Part shown: one piece after another, positions 22,494 to 33,154 of the stretch
Numbering within the stretch: the first letter of the stretch is position 1
Layout: the number at the start of each line of letters is the position of its first letter
DNA from: Paramyrothecium sp. XJ0827
Taxonomy: Eukaryota; Ascomycota; Sordariomycetes; Hypocreales; Stachybotryaceae
Direction of reading: 5' to 3'
Length of the DNA stretch: 64,000 bases
NCBI GenBank assembly: GCA_020881915.1
Contig: JAJFPB010000006.1
Location: forward strand, 62,001-126,000
Notes under the pieces: model-generated
The model's input: only the letters and a program-made list of their open reading frames with translations
Database searches by the model: none
Told to the model about the DNA's origin: nothing
Position numbers and translations under genes: made by a program

Positions 22494-23600
22494 CTTCAAT
22501 TCCCATCTTAAACATCTCAAGCCACGTCCAGCGGCTTAATCGTTCATGCATGTACGTTGACCAACTGCCAGAGCCACTGGTATAGGCATAACGAATACCA
22601 GGTGATGTTATTTCCTGTGCTTCCAAGTTCAGGAAACTACCTCTGGGGGACGACGGGTTGGCGAGTTGTCTGACCGCTCTAACACGAGGACGCGACAGAT
22701 TGTCCTTGACAACCTCGAACTGAGCATACTTGATGACAAAGTCTGGCATTGAAGGAGTAATAACACCATCAATATTTAGTGAAATGATCAAAGTAGATCT
22801 ATCACCGACTCGACGCAGCTTGGAGATTTCTGAACTGTCTGCATCATTTAAATCAGGCCAGATGATATCACGAGTTGTCCAACCTTGACTGGCAAGTTCA
22901 TTCAAGCGGGCCCCAAAGCAGTCGTCGAAAGATTTGAGAGAATAATAACGATGCCTAACAAGGGTGTCACGGGGAAACACAGAATATGCTTTATTCCATG
23001 TCAGAAAGTTGATGCAGGCCGTTGTGTATGACGATGTGAGTATGTGCTGAATAGGAGCCACTCTTGTCCGAATAATTCGAATCGTTACACCTGGCCGATT
23101 GCTACTAGCAAGTGAAGTGCATTGAATTTGGCATAGAAGCCTGCAAAATTATTAGCTGATTGCCAGCGCAGCGGTGGGAAATTTTAATACACGTACACCT
23201 TCGATCTCGATATCGTAACCCTCATCCTCTTTCGGATACGTGGTCAGGTGCTCGCATCAACTCCATCGCCAATCACGACATCCAGCTGCAAGGTCTTTTG
23301 ATGCGCCAACTCGAAAAAATTGAGAGCGAAGCTGCCTGAAATTAATGCATTACAATACCCTAGTTTAGATCGGAGTTCAGCAGGTTTGCTGACGAAATCT
23401 TTGAGCCGTTCATTGACGTTTGAAGCCTTATTGAGTAGGCGGTCTTTGAAATTGTTTAGTCCTTTGCAAACTTGACAGAGAACCAAGACATCAGCGATGG
23501 TCAGGTGCTGCGAGAGTGAATCTATAATGGAAATATACAATGAGGGATCAAAAAATCGAACCCACTTGGACTGCTTTTGACACTTATCGAGCGGAGTCAT
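22494..23600 (-). pseudogene. F-box-like fungal hypothetical protein, broken
   Basis: The first part (from ATG 23600) has an F-box-like leucine-rich stretch (LYISIIDSLSQHLTIADVLV) and the motif GYCNALISGSFALNFFE, which belongs to a large family of fungal F-box-like proteins. A one-base deletion near 23255 puts a TGA in frame; the expected sequence (EHLTTYPKEDEGYDIEIEG) continues in the next frame. A likely intron follows (GTACGT ... CAGCTAAT ... TTTGCAG), then a long frame (23061-22494) with YSLKSFDDCFGARLNELASQ. Its last codons run straight into the 3' LTR of the Copia element, so the end is lost. The gene is dead in at least two ways. Confidence 0.6.
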
Positions 23601-24522
23601 GTTTGTATTCTTGTTTTATTCGAGGAAACGTGGAACGGTAGGCGGGGCTAAGCTTGATTGCGGTCAAGTTCTGCACGTGATTCGGGCGAGTACTAACGGA
23701 TCCAAGTGGCCCACTCCTGCATGCCAGATGTCAGACCACACAAATCAAGTAACTTAGGGGCTCAAAGTTTACCGAATTGATGGCGGGAAGTATTTTCCGC
23801 CATGTAGCAACCAGAAAGCTCAAACTTTATGTCTTCCTTATGCCTTTGTTCGAGGTCTCGAGAGATTGAGGGCTTCATAGTCGTCGAGGTCGGGCGATAA
23901 CTAGACATATTGCTGACAAGACATCTACTGGATAGTCCTGCGAAGCATACGGATTCATTCTGGCACTAAAGAGTGCTTCTCCTATTTGCGAACAAGAGTA
24001 CCACATCGCATGCCTCTCCGCTTCTAGCGGGTTGGGTTGCAAGCAGTGAACAACCTGAATTGCCTTTACGAATTAGTGCAGCCGTGTATTTGTTTCCAAG
24101 CAAGCCATTTTTTTCTTTTCCGAAGAAAGCAACGATCCACGTGACGGAGTAGTTTGATAAGTTATTCAGCAACTTGAAGCGCGATCCTTCGCTGCAAAGG
24201 CGAACGGTCATCGACACGGACATATGGCTTGGAACCTCTCGAAAGCGAACTTGCTTCCAGCTGGTGAATCCTCCAGCTGACGACCAGATAAAATCTATCA
24301 AGCATACAACAGCTTGTTGCCTTTAGAAGCATGAACCCCAGGAATAAATACTTTAATTTGATCTGGATGTAGCGCACGATGCGAACAAGCCTGTGGACAA
24401 AGATTCAATTTTAATTCTTACAGTTGCATAGTTCAATGAATTTTTACATCCTGCCTTTCTTAATCCTTTCCAAAATAATAGTATTATCGGCAATAACTTG
24501 GCCAAAGCGTCACTACTGGTCC
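23601..24522. other. Intergenic with unsupported minus-strand frames
   Basis: A minus-strand frame at 23966-24301 (IDFIWSSAGGFTSWKQVRF) looks protein-like but lacks a start and a family. A hydrophobic leader (MRYIQIKLKYLFLGFMLL) lies just upstream in another frame. It may be a decayed secreted-protein gene; not called. Confidence 0.3.
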
Positions 24523-25176
24523 TTACCAGTGTCCACAATCACCACCACTGCCACCTTTGCCATAGCCACCCGAGCCACCGTTACCACCCGAGCCAGAACC
24601 TCCATGACCACCTGAGCCGCCGCGGCCGACACCACCCTTACCTCCTCCAGGGCCAGCTCCGTCCTTGCCATCTTGGCTACCGCCTTGGTTTCCGTCCTTG
24701 CCGCCCTGACCTCCACCACCGTGTCCTTTACCTTTACCGCCTCGTCCTTCGTTACCTCCCTGGCCTCTGTCACCATGCCCTTGGCCTCCACCACCTCCTC
24801 CGTTGCCTCCATATCCTCTTCCCTCATGTCCATCTACGCCACTTATATCTCCGTCGGTGCCCCAGCCCTTGCCTCCGTCGGTGCCCCAGCCCTTGCCTCC
24901 GTCGGTGCCCCAGCCCTTGCCTCCGTCGGTGCCCCAGCCCTTGCCTCCGTCGGTGCCCCAGCCCTGGCCTCCCGCTGTTCCCCAGCCCTGGCCTCCCGCT
25001 GTTCCCCAGCTTGGCTCGCCATCTTCGCCCAATCCGCTATTGCCCGCCCTGATGTACATCTCGTTCGACATTTTGTTGGTTCGACTTTCGAGATCTTTCG
25101 CGACGGGATCGGCCAGAGCAGCAAAGACAGTTGGAAAGTCTAAAATGGCAGCGCAAATTGCGGGGGTGAATTTCAT
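24523..25176 (-). CDS. Secreted glycine-rich tandem-repeat protein
   Basis: 217 aa, no intron. The N-terminus is a probable signal peptide (MKFTPAICAAILDFPTVFAA). From about residue 55 there are seven copies of an 8-residue unit, WGT(A/D)GGxG, encoded by a 24-bp DNA repeat (about 24847-25015). The rest is a Gly-rich tail with Gly-Gly-x-Gly and charged Lys/Asp/His interruptions, ending GDCGHW. It contains only one cysteine. No enzymatic domain is visible. This composition suggests a cell-wall, adhesive or effector-like secreted protein; that is inference. The repeat copies near the centre are nearly identical, so copy number probably varies. The long low-complexity frame could in principle be non-coding, but the signal peptide argues for a gene. 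Confidence 0.65.
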   Translation of the reverse strand: MKFTPAICAAILDFPTVFAALADPVAKDLESRTNKMSNEMYIRAGNSGLGEDGEPSWGTAGGQGWGTAGGQGWGTDGGKGWGTDGGKGWGTDGGKGWGTDGGKGWGTDGDISGVDGHEGRGYGGNGGGGGGQGHGDRGQGGNEGRGGKGKGHGGGGQGGKDGNQGGSQDGKDGAGPGGGKGGVGRGGSGGHGGSGSGGNGGSGGYGKGGSGGDCGHW

Positions 25177-25889
25177 GCTCGACTTTAATATTCAGGAAGT
25201 TAAAAAATCTAAATCCAGTTGATTGAAAGAGATGTATGCTTCGAGGCGTTGGAAACAACTAATCGCGAGTTATGGATAGAAGAGAACAATCAGGGTGAAG
25301 TATCAAGTATGTTGGGTTGAAATTGCAACGTGGGCCTGGTAACTCATTAACGGACGCGAGTGAATGTTGCATTTAAATAGACGGGTTGATCAAAAAAAAA
25401 AAATTTGACAATCTTGCCACAACTTCGGATGCTATTTGGTCCTTGATCTGTATTGGCCCCGATTCCCCTTGTATCACAAACCAACTTTAGTGAACAATTT
25501 GGCAATTCGCTGTCGAACTAGAGCTGATTCGACAAACGGCGTTAATAATACAGCTACCTAAGTACCCAGACAAATCTGACGTATGTCGGCTACCTTGAGC
25601 AGGAAGGTAGGGGCCACTGACCCGAGGGGCTTGAAGCTTCGGTCGGTTCTTAAAGAGGCACCCCCGGCGCCTGAGAATCATCGATGTCTAATTGGTTTCA
25701 AAATGGTCCTACTTAAGCCAAGCCACTATACGCTTGTCATGCCACGTGTGTCTGTTGGCTGTAAGACATCTAAAAACGGAATATAAAAAGGAATAATGTG
25801 GGATGATAACCCGGTGCTATTGCCATTCTACTGCCGGGTCGCTCAGTCATCACAGTCATGGTTAGTATCGTTGTTTATGTTTACCTTGG
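25177..25889. other. Intergenic, AT-rich, nothing recognised
   Basis: Probable promoter of the glycine-rich gene; contains a run of 12 A near 25392. Confidence 0.5.
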
Positions 25890-25991
25890 GATTAGGACAT
25901 AATGGTGGAAGGGATCATGTAGACAGCTGATAGTGGCCCTTCTGGCGCAAGTCATCGGGCGTAATAGACTCCGTGTGTGTGTGTGTGTGTG
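25890..25991 (+). mobile_element. Solo 3' end of a LINE with a (GT)n tail
   Basis: About 100 bp nearly identical to the last bases of the LINE fragment at 31257-31350 (GATTAGGACATAATG ... GGGCGTAATAGA), differing mostly by transitions. It ends in an uninterrupted GT run. A 5'-truncated copy of the same LINE family. Confidence 0.8.
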
Positions 25992-26709
25992 CTAGCAACA
26001 AGCTTATGTAGGCTAAATGAAACCGCAACGCCACAAAACTTTGGATATAATGCACAAAGGCGGATTGACGAAATGGATTGTAACAGCCTTTCCGAGAGGG
26101 GTTCCAGACCGGTCGGCGGAGGCACTAAGGATCTGACTTCCAACTGCCTGTAATCATATTTGCTAGCTGGAGAGAGTTCGCTAAGACTGCTTCAAGGAGG
26201 ATAGCGCGTTGAGAGGCGTTAAAGAAAAGGGGCTGTTAAGCTCCTCCACGCGTGCTTTGTCACGATCCTGTAGCCAGGTTTTGCTCCCGTGCTCTTTGCT
26301 ATGCCTGGAATATCGTTACGTGTAACGTTACACAAGTAGTATGAATGAACATATTACTGGGCCACAAAGCACGAGGATTGTCATGGCAAAGAATTAAGAT
26401 CGTGATGTGCCAAAAATGCAGCCTGAAGAATATTGTTTATTTTTGGGAATAAACTTTCCAACTTACTGGCATGCTTTAGTTGACAAGAAAAACGTGGCGT
26501 ACAGCCGCAACGCGCTTCCACCCCACCAAAATGTTCCACGAAATGATGGGACTAGAGATCCGTCCCTAACGGCCCTAGGTCAGAGATAACGATCTTTAGA
26601 GCTTTGTAAGGATAGGACTCAAGGAAGAACGGCTTCCCAGCGAAATCCAATCGCGTAAATGGATGTTGTGTGTTTTCAAATCTGAGTTCCCCACGACATT
26701 ACGTAGACC
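25992..26709. other. Intergenic, one perfect palindrome
   Basis: No gene recognised. The 14-bp palindrome GTGTAACGTTACAC lies at 26320-26333. Confidence 0.5.
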
Positions 26710-27240
26710 ATGGCACATATTCAACCTCGGCTTCTGCTAATTCTAACCGAGCCGGGTGAATTATGGATCCGTCTGCCCCCCTACTTGCTCCAGCAATCGC
26801 AGGCTAAACAGGTAAGCCTGAAGGAAACTATTTTGTATACATATAAACCTTCTACAAACGTCTAGGATATGCAAGCCCTATCACCAACCTCGATGCGTCT
26901 TATCGATGCTCACTTCACCGCCAAGATGAGCCATAATTCGACCCACATCAGCATGGGCGACAGCCACGCCCCCTCATTATTGCAGACCCAACAGGGCGCC
27001 GATGTGTTTGATACACTAGAGCTTGCTCGTGACAGTTTCGACGGAGTGTAGGATCCTGCCGTCAACAAAATCCTGGAACAGGCTCTATCGAACATCTGGC
27101 TTGAGATCCAAGCACACCCGAAATCTTACGTCATGACGAGGAACGAGTTCGCCATCTTCAACTTCTTCCAATACCGCTTCACTGGCAACAGCATCGCCAC
27201 GATGGCGCGTAAGCGATACTGGGACTGTACGCGGGCTTGA
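26710..27240 (+). pseudogene. Conserved fungal hypothetical protein with a single in-frame TAG
   Basis: Two exons: 26710-26811 (start in a good context, accATGg) and 26866-27240, with a 54-nt intron (GTAAGC..GTCTAG) in phase 0. Together they read about 158 residues with only one interruption, a TAG at 27049-27051 between DSFDGV and DPAVNKILEQALSNIW. The downstream part (YVMTRNEFAIFNFFQYRF, then ARKRYWD) has the look of a conserved fungal family of unknown function that I recognise only by pattern. Everything else, including splice sites and frame, is intact. The stop could be a C-to-T mutation of CAG, or a site recoded by RNA editing. If neither, the product is a 95-residue truncated protein. 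Confidence 0.55.
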
Positions 27241-27849
27241 AATAGCGACGCTCAGGATGTGGATATCAAGAATAGCTTATATGAGTGCCGCGGTCCACCC
27301 CTCCGGTGTTATTCTCTTTTTAACCTCGTCTGATCATGATTCCAAGACAGCCATTTGGAGAGCTTGTCCTTCCAGAACATTTGAAGCCGTGCGGTAAGGA
27401 CAGCTTATCAAAGAAAGATGTTTGGGCACTTGTTAAGGACCTGCCCTTAATTTGTTTTATCATAGCTGCTTTGCGTCCTGGGAGTTGATGGCGAAATGGG
27501 ATGACTTGCATAAGCCTTGAGGTGCCCTCCATGGTATGTCCAAGCGAGAGTAAAGGCTTTCTTCTCGTGGGACTTATCAACAGCGCCCAAAAGAGTGGAG
27601 AGCAGGGAGCCCTCAAGAGCCAAGAGCAGCGTTGTAAGTTGCTTGTCGGGTTGCTACCGCCGAGGAGCCATCCGGTCCCTTGACCTCGAGGAAATTATTT
27701 GGCACTATCGGTAATTATCTTCGGTCGAGGAAAAATCAAATTGCTGAGTTGGTCGCGAATCTCCTTTTTCAGCTGTTCCGGTCAAGCAGCATCGTGAAGA
27801 TCTGGTTTGGTATTCGTCAAGGAGAGATAATCTCCTCATCCTTTGAAAT
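27241..27849. other. Intergenic, nothing recognised
   Basis: No supported frame. It leads into the AT-rich terminal region of the first hAT element. Confidence 0.5.
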
Positions 27850-30330
27850 CAGAGTAGCGCATGAATCATTATCAATCATTATCACCTAGATAATGAGAGG
27901 AAATGATTGATTAATAAGCGATGCAGTAATGATAATGATCATTGTAGGACTGAGAATGAAATGATAATGATTTAATGATTGAAGATCCACAATGACCAGG
28001 TCCTGCCGCTGATGGGTGCCTGTCGCATTACGTCTCGTTGAGCTCCGCTGCCACGAGGTCCTTCAGCAGTCCATCGTAATCATCCAATAGTCCTGCTCGT
28101 AGCCATGATCGTACGGTTTGTGTGATAGCGATTGTTTCGGCTTGAAGTCGACAGCGTTTCGCCGAGACCATATTGCCGCACGAGGAAAAGACCCTCTCGC
28201 ATTCAGCGGCCATGGGCGGCACGGAGAGTATGTCTATGGCCGTACGCGTAAGGCGAGGATAGTCAAATCTTTTGTTGAACCAATATAAGAATGGATCGCA
28301 ATCTTTCTCAACAGGATCGGCTAGTTGGAGCCACCGATCAAGCTCATCACCCGTGCTATGCGGGGAAATTTCCATCGCTGTCGATTTGAAGCTGTCCAAG
28401 TACGAAGAAAAGGTATCCACTGCCTCTTCTGCCTCCTTGGCTCGTTTTACTGGCCGTACATCGTCGAATGGGTTCCGTTCGAACTGAATAGGCAGCTCTT
28501 TGTATTCCTGCCAGATGTCGCTGAGGAGCTGTTGTGCTTTCTCAATCCACTCTGGTCTCTCGCGATACGCTCGGCGGAGGAAGTCCCACGAATCGCCGGG
28601 TGCAGAACGGTTGCCGCGTAATAGGCAGGAGACTGGTCAATAGTGCTATAGTACTTGTTCAGTTTGACCCACGCAAGGTTGATATTTGTCTTGAAGTGGG
28701 CAGGCTCTGGTGTACGGTCTGCGTCAAGCTTCGCCTCTTCCAAATGGCCGATTAGCCACTCGTACGCAGGGCAGATATCCTGCATCAGCCCGTACGCAGC
28801 TTCCTTTCCCCCTTCCGGATTCGTTGCTTCCCATCCCCTCCAGGTCCTTGACGCAGGCTTCGAATTGTCGCAATATGTTATGGTAGTATCCGATAGTCTT
28901 CCAGTCGTCCTCGGTAAGCAAGGTATCGGCTTCGAGACATGAGGGCAGCGAATCGTGGCGGGTTCCCTTCCTCCTCGGCTTGGAAACTTCATATAGGATG
29001 TCCGAGATTATGGCCTCGATATAAGGACGCAGCTTAAGCGCACGGCTCATCATATAGTATTGAGAAAGCCACCTGGTATTGTTGTCCACGACGACATCTA
29101 GTGAGCCAGGCCATTTCTTGTCTGTGTCTTGCCTTTGGACATCCCGTAGCATCTCTGTCACTCTGTTTGAGCGGTTTATCCACACCACGAGGCTGTGTAG
29201 CTTTCCAATTGGGCCGCGCTTCGCCCACATTGCAAGTGTATCGGTGTCAAGATCATCCTCAATCACGCCGTCCGCGTCGTCTTTCCCTAGAAGCATAGCC
29301 CTGGCTACTAAATGAATGACATGGCCAAAGCAGCGGATCCGCCTTGACGTGGCGTTAGCCCACTGAAAATGCTGCGCCAGGTGATCCATCGCTTTGTCAT
29401 TATTAGAGGCATTGTCGAGTGTGAAGTAGCCGATCTTCTCTTTGCCGAGCTCGAAGGCCGCGAGGATGTCACGGACACTGTCGGCGATATTTTCGCCAGT
29501 ATGACGGTCCGTAAGATTTGGCAGCCCAAGAACGATCTTACGCGGCCGGAAGCTCTGGTCCAGGAAGAACGCCACGACTCCGAACAACGGGTGCCGATTT
29601 CGCGAAGTCCAGCCATCGAACGCAATGTGGACGGCACTAGGACTCTGTCGCAGAGCTCTGACGATGTGAAGGCGAAAGAAATGATACTCATCTACTACTC
29701 GCCGTCAAATCGCATCGTGAGAAATGTGGGCATTGGTCGCACTGATAATAGGATTCAAGTAGTCGAGAAGATCGCGAAAAGTCTCGTTCTCAGATACTCG
29801 GAAGGACTGGTTTGTCTCCACAACCCATCTCACAAGTTTGCGCTGGAACACCGCCTTGTCGAACTGCTTCTTGAGCTTATTGCGAAACTGGAAATCCACG
29901 TCTGGCGTCTCGGTGCTTGCCAAGGAGAACATCTGGTCGCTGGTCCTTTTCCCTAGGCGCGGTTGTAATTTGCCGCCATATATGTTGTGCTGATTCCCAA
30001 GATGAGACTCAATGTTGAATGTCGCCGACGCAAGATGGGCAGTGATCTTTGGGTCTTTCTTCTTCACACACTCACGGCAAACCCACCTATGTCGAGTCTT
30101 ATCCTTGATTTCTTGGAGATCATAACCATGCTGCCAGATCCAGGACTTGGGTCGCCCTTTCCGCTCAGATATTGCGAGGTCGGGAAACTAAGACCAAGGA
30201 AAGCTGTCCCAGTCCTGTGCTGATGTGAATTGACTTGAGCCGGCGCTGGGGCTCGGAGTTACTGGGGAAGAGACGGTGAATGGTGTTCTAGATTCAGAGC
30301 CACGATCCCGGGGGTTCGCCGGAGAGGATG
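27850..30330 (-). mobile_element. Decayed hAT transposon, one end lost
   Basis: The transposase remnant lies at 28028-30230. A candidate terminus CAGAGTAGCGCATG begins at 27850 and fits the hAT CAGRG end; it is followed by an AT-rich subterminal zone (27865-27985) full of ATCATTATC and GATAATGAT motifs in both orientations. The other end is missing: sequence switches to a LINE near 30330-30340. Confidence 0.65.
28028..30230 (-). pseudogene. hAT transposase, several frameshifts
   Basis: DNA transposase with RNase-H-like fold. Reading from 30230: a BED-type zinc finger (WVCRECV, later SHLGNQHNI), then the catalytic block HIAFDGWTSRNRHPLFG, then YFTLDNASNNDKAMDHLAQH, KRGPIGKLHSLVVWI, DVVVDNNTRWLSQYYM, and the C-terminal hAT dimerisation domain (RFDYPRLTRTAIDIL, MAAECERVFSSCGNMVSAKR). 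The pieces are in different frames, with breaks near 29600-29700, 28750, 28450 and a TAG near 30185, so it is inactive. It is diverged from the hAT elements at 33 and 60 kb. Confidence 0.88.
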
Positions 30331-30339
30331 GGACATCCT

Positions 30340-31350
30340 CGAATTAAAGGCGCGATGCTTACGATCCGACAACCTCAACAACCAGGCGGCCAGGAGTATA
30401 TTCGTTGCATATATGATGCAATCGAAACACTGAAAGAGCGGGGGAACAAGATTTCCATTCGATGGCTCCTGTCCGATGATGAGAACGAACTGCTGCGCAA
30501 GGCGAAAGAAGAAGCGCAAAAGATGACGAAGAAGGTTCTGTGCCACAAGCCCAGTTCCCGGCGACACGGTCAACGACTCTAAACCTAGCGAAATCAAGCT
30601 TACCGGTCGACAAGGCCCTGCCAGAAAAGATTGGTAGGCACTCCAAGAGAATCGACAAGGCTCTACCCGGAAAGCACACAAAGAAGCTGTATGACTCGCT
30701 TACGCGAAGGGAGGCAAGCGTACTTGTTCAGATGAGAACAGGCATGGCCAGACTGAACACATACCTTTATCGAATCCGTGCGGCGACATCCGCGCAATGT
30801 GCCTGCGGACGCGCACCAGAAACGATTGAGCACTTCTTATTCACCTGCACAAGATGGACAGCGCAACGCAAGATATTGCTTCAAGTCACAAGCACACGGA
30901 TGGAGAATCTATCCTACTTTCTCGGAGGAAAAGCAGCGACCGACGGGGACGACTGGGCCCCGGACCTGCGTGCAGTAAGGGCAGCGATCAAGTTTGCAAT
31001 CACGACGGGGCGGCTAGACGCCAACTAAAACCCCAAAGGGCAACCCTACGACCTAACTAACTAAACTCACCTGCACCTCGCCAACGGCAGGCGTCGCTTC
31101 AGTTGCTGTAGATAGGATGCTGAACACTCGAAGAATAGGCTTTGAGCAGTCTCGCTGTTGCTTGATAGATTTTCCCTAAGGAGGGCTCGTAGGCTGGGAT
31201 GACAGAAGAGGCGACGGCAGGAAATGGATGATTGGATAGTATATGGGCTATGGCGAGATTAGGACATAATGATGGAAGGGATCATGTAGATAGCTGATAG
31301 TGGCCCTTCTGACGCAAGTCACCGGGCGTAATAGAGTCTGTGTGTGTGTA
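30340..31350 (+). mobile_element. 5'-truncated Tad-like LINE: RNase H region, pol C-terminus and 3' UTR
   Basis: Starts inside the RNase H part (AMLTIRQPQQPGGQEYIR), with a frameshift near 30535, then the pol C-terminus (LTRREASVLVQMRTGMARLN) and a zinc-finger-like CACGRAPETIEHFLFTC motif, ending at TAA 31026-31028. About 320 bp of 3' UTR follow and end in TGTGTGTGTGTAA. The last 94 bp match the solo copy at 25890-25991. It begins at the point where the hAT element breaks off. Confidence 0.8.
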
Positions 31351-33154
31351 AATCTCAATAATCATCAAAGGCGACTGCTGACAGCATGAAATACAGCCAA
31401 CTGCGTTGAGCTTATGCATCTCCCTCAGACTAGATATATGGACACTTGTTCGGAATCAAGTTGACACAATTTGTGTGATTGCCATTGATTGATTGTCTGA
31501 TTTTAATGGCCATAGACCGCGATTCCCGGCCGAGCTTAAACTCCTACAGAGGAGAACTCCATACAACGAGTAATCGCTTGTTCCATCCCTCAGCCAGTGC
31601 CGACTGCCTAGTCCGTGTCGGAGTGCCAGCAACAGCCCACACCGACAATTACTCCCGGGCCACATGGCAGGTCAATGGTAACGTCACCCAGGCCAATGCA
31701 GAATGTTGCGATAATAGGGTCGCAGGATGCTCCCACTCTCTCGCAGGGAGTACGATTATTATTCCTATCATTATTACGATCACCGTTATGGGCATGTGCC
31801 AAGAGCCCTGTTTATTTTTTAGCCAGAGCAAAGTCCGAGATCCGGACTTAGTACGAACCGAAAAGGGCGACGCTGGAAAGTTAGCTGTTTGTTTGTTGTC
31901 GTTGCGTATGGGCCGCTTACCTGAGGACAGTCGAGAAAATGTGCTTCATGTTGATAATCTAGTTTGATTGATTGCAAGTTGTTGAGTTGATGATGGAAAC
32001 TTTTCTGCTCTGTTCACGCAGGATGCCTTCAGGTTTAAATACCTTTTTCCCATTTTGCGAGCTTCTGCAATTCGACAGTCACCGCATGCATCTCACGCTG
32101 AGATACAAAAGCCTTCTTTACGTCATTGTAGGAGAGTTTGCGGGCATGATTGATTTAGATTGCGAGGCGCCAACTCGTGTGTCTTGGTATGCCAAAATTG
32201 GAATGTAAATGGCTGAAGTGCTGTATCAGGACTTTCAACATTGTTTGTGTTGTGACCTTCCCCAGATTCCCAGCGTATAGTATGGTCACATTTTCCCAGT
32301 AGGCTGTCTCATAGGTTACACTAACATTACGAGTGGAAGCCGACACCGGCTGTCCGGCGATTTCAGCTATATCTGGAGTGGTCGGATATGAAAATGTGGT
32401 GGCCATCTAAGCGGACCCTTTGCTAAAACATCCTATTCTGGCCTGACTGGTGGTCGTGTGTGTGGGACAGCGCACCGGGTTGTGAGACCCGTAAGCCCTG
32501 AGAGGAATGCCATCGGACCATCGGCAACCTGGCAACCTAAGAGGCTGTCTCGCTTTAAGAGAAGCGATTGGATGACATGACCCCATCTTCAATTCCAGCA
32601 TATCGAGCAAATTGTAAATCCCGATCTTCACACAATTTGTTCGTCACACATTGCGTCAAATGGAAGTCGGAAATCCGGGACAGGCTCTTCTTTCTCCTTT
32701 GCTTTCATCGGTAGCATTCCTGTTAATCACTCCTAAATGGAGTGGAGACCCGTATGTGATGCTGGAATGGGCATGTGGTGGAGAAAAAACCACTGAGGAC
32801 GCCCGCGACGCACGATGTTCACCTCTGCGCTGGAGCTGAGAATTACCTTAGACAGTGCCGTCTTGGACAGTTACTTTGTTCATGTTTAATGGTATGTCAG
32901 TTTTTGCAAACTGATGGAGTACTTCAGAATATATGCGGTGGAATGTAAAGGCATGAACAAGGCTTCAATCCATAAAACCCTAGCCAGGCACCAATTGAGC
33001 CTCCTGTTTTGTAGGTCGAGGTCTGGTTTCCTTGTAGGATCAGATAATTACTTTACGTCCAGCTCGAACACAGACCAAGTCGTAGATGATCTATCAGAGC
33101 AGGAGGTGAACCGAGGCCCCGAAAGTCAAAGATATTCGCACCACCCTCTCTGCT
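31351..33154. other. Intergenic, no gene recognised
   Basis: Several short frames on both strands (31479-31967, 32155-32406 minus, 32407-32631 minus) without domains. A cysteine-containing minus frame at 31608-31802 lacks a usable start. Confidence 0.4.

Noticed and set aside
23966..24377. Minus-strand frames resembling a small secreted protein
   Set aside because: The hydrophobic leader and the protein-like part are in different frames with no plausible intron to join them.
26320..26333. 14-bp perfect palindrome GTGTAACGTTACAC
   Set aside because: Isolated, with no gene or repeat family nearby; could be chance.
31479..31967. 162-codon forward frame and cysteine-rich minus frame
   Set aside because: No signal peptide or family, and the minus frame lacks an ATG and a stable cysteine pattern.
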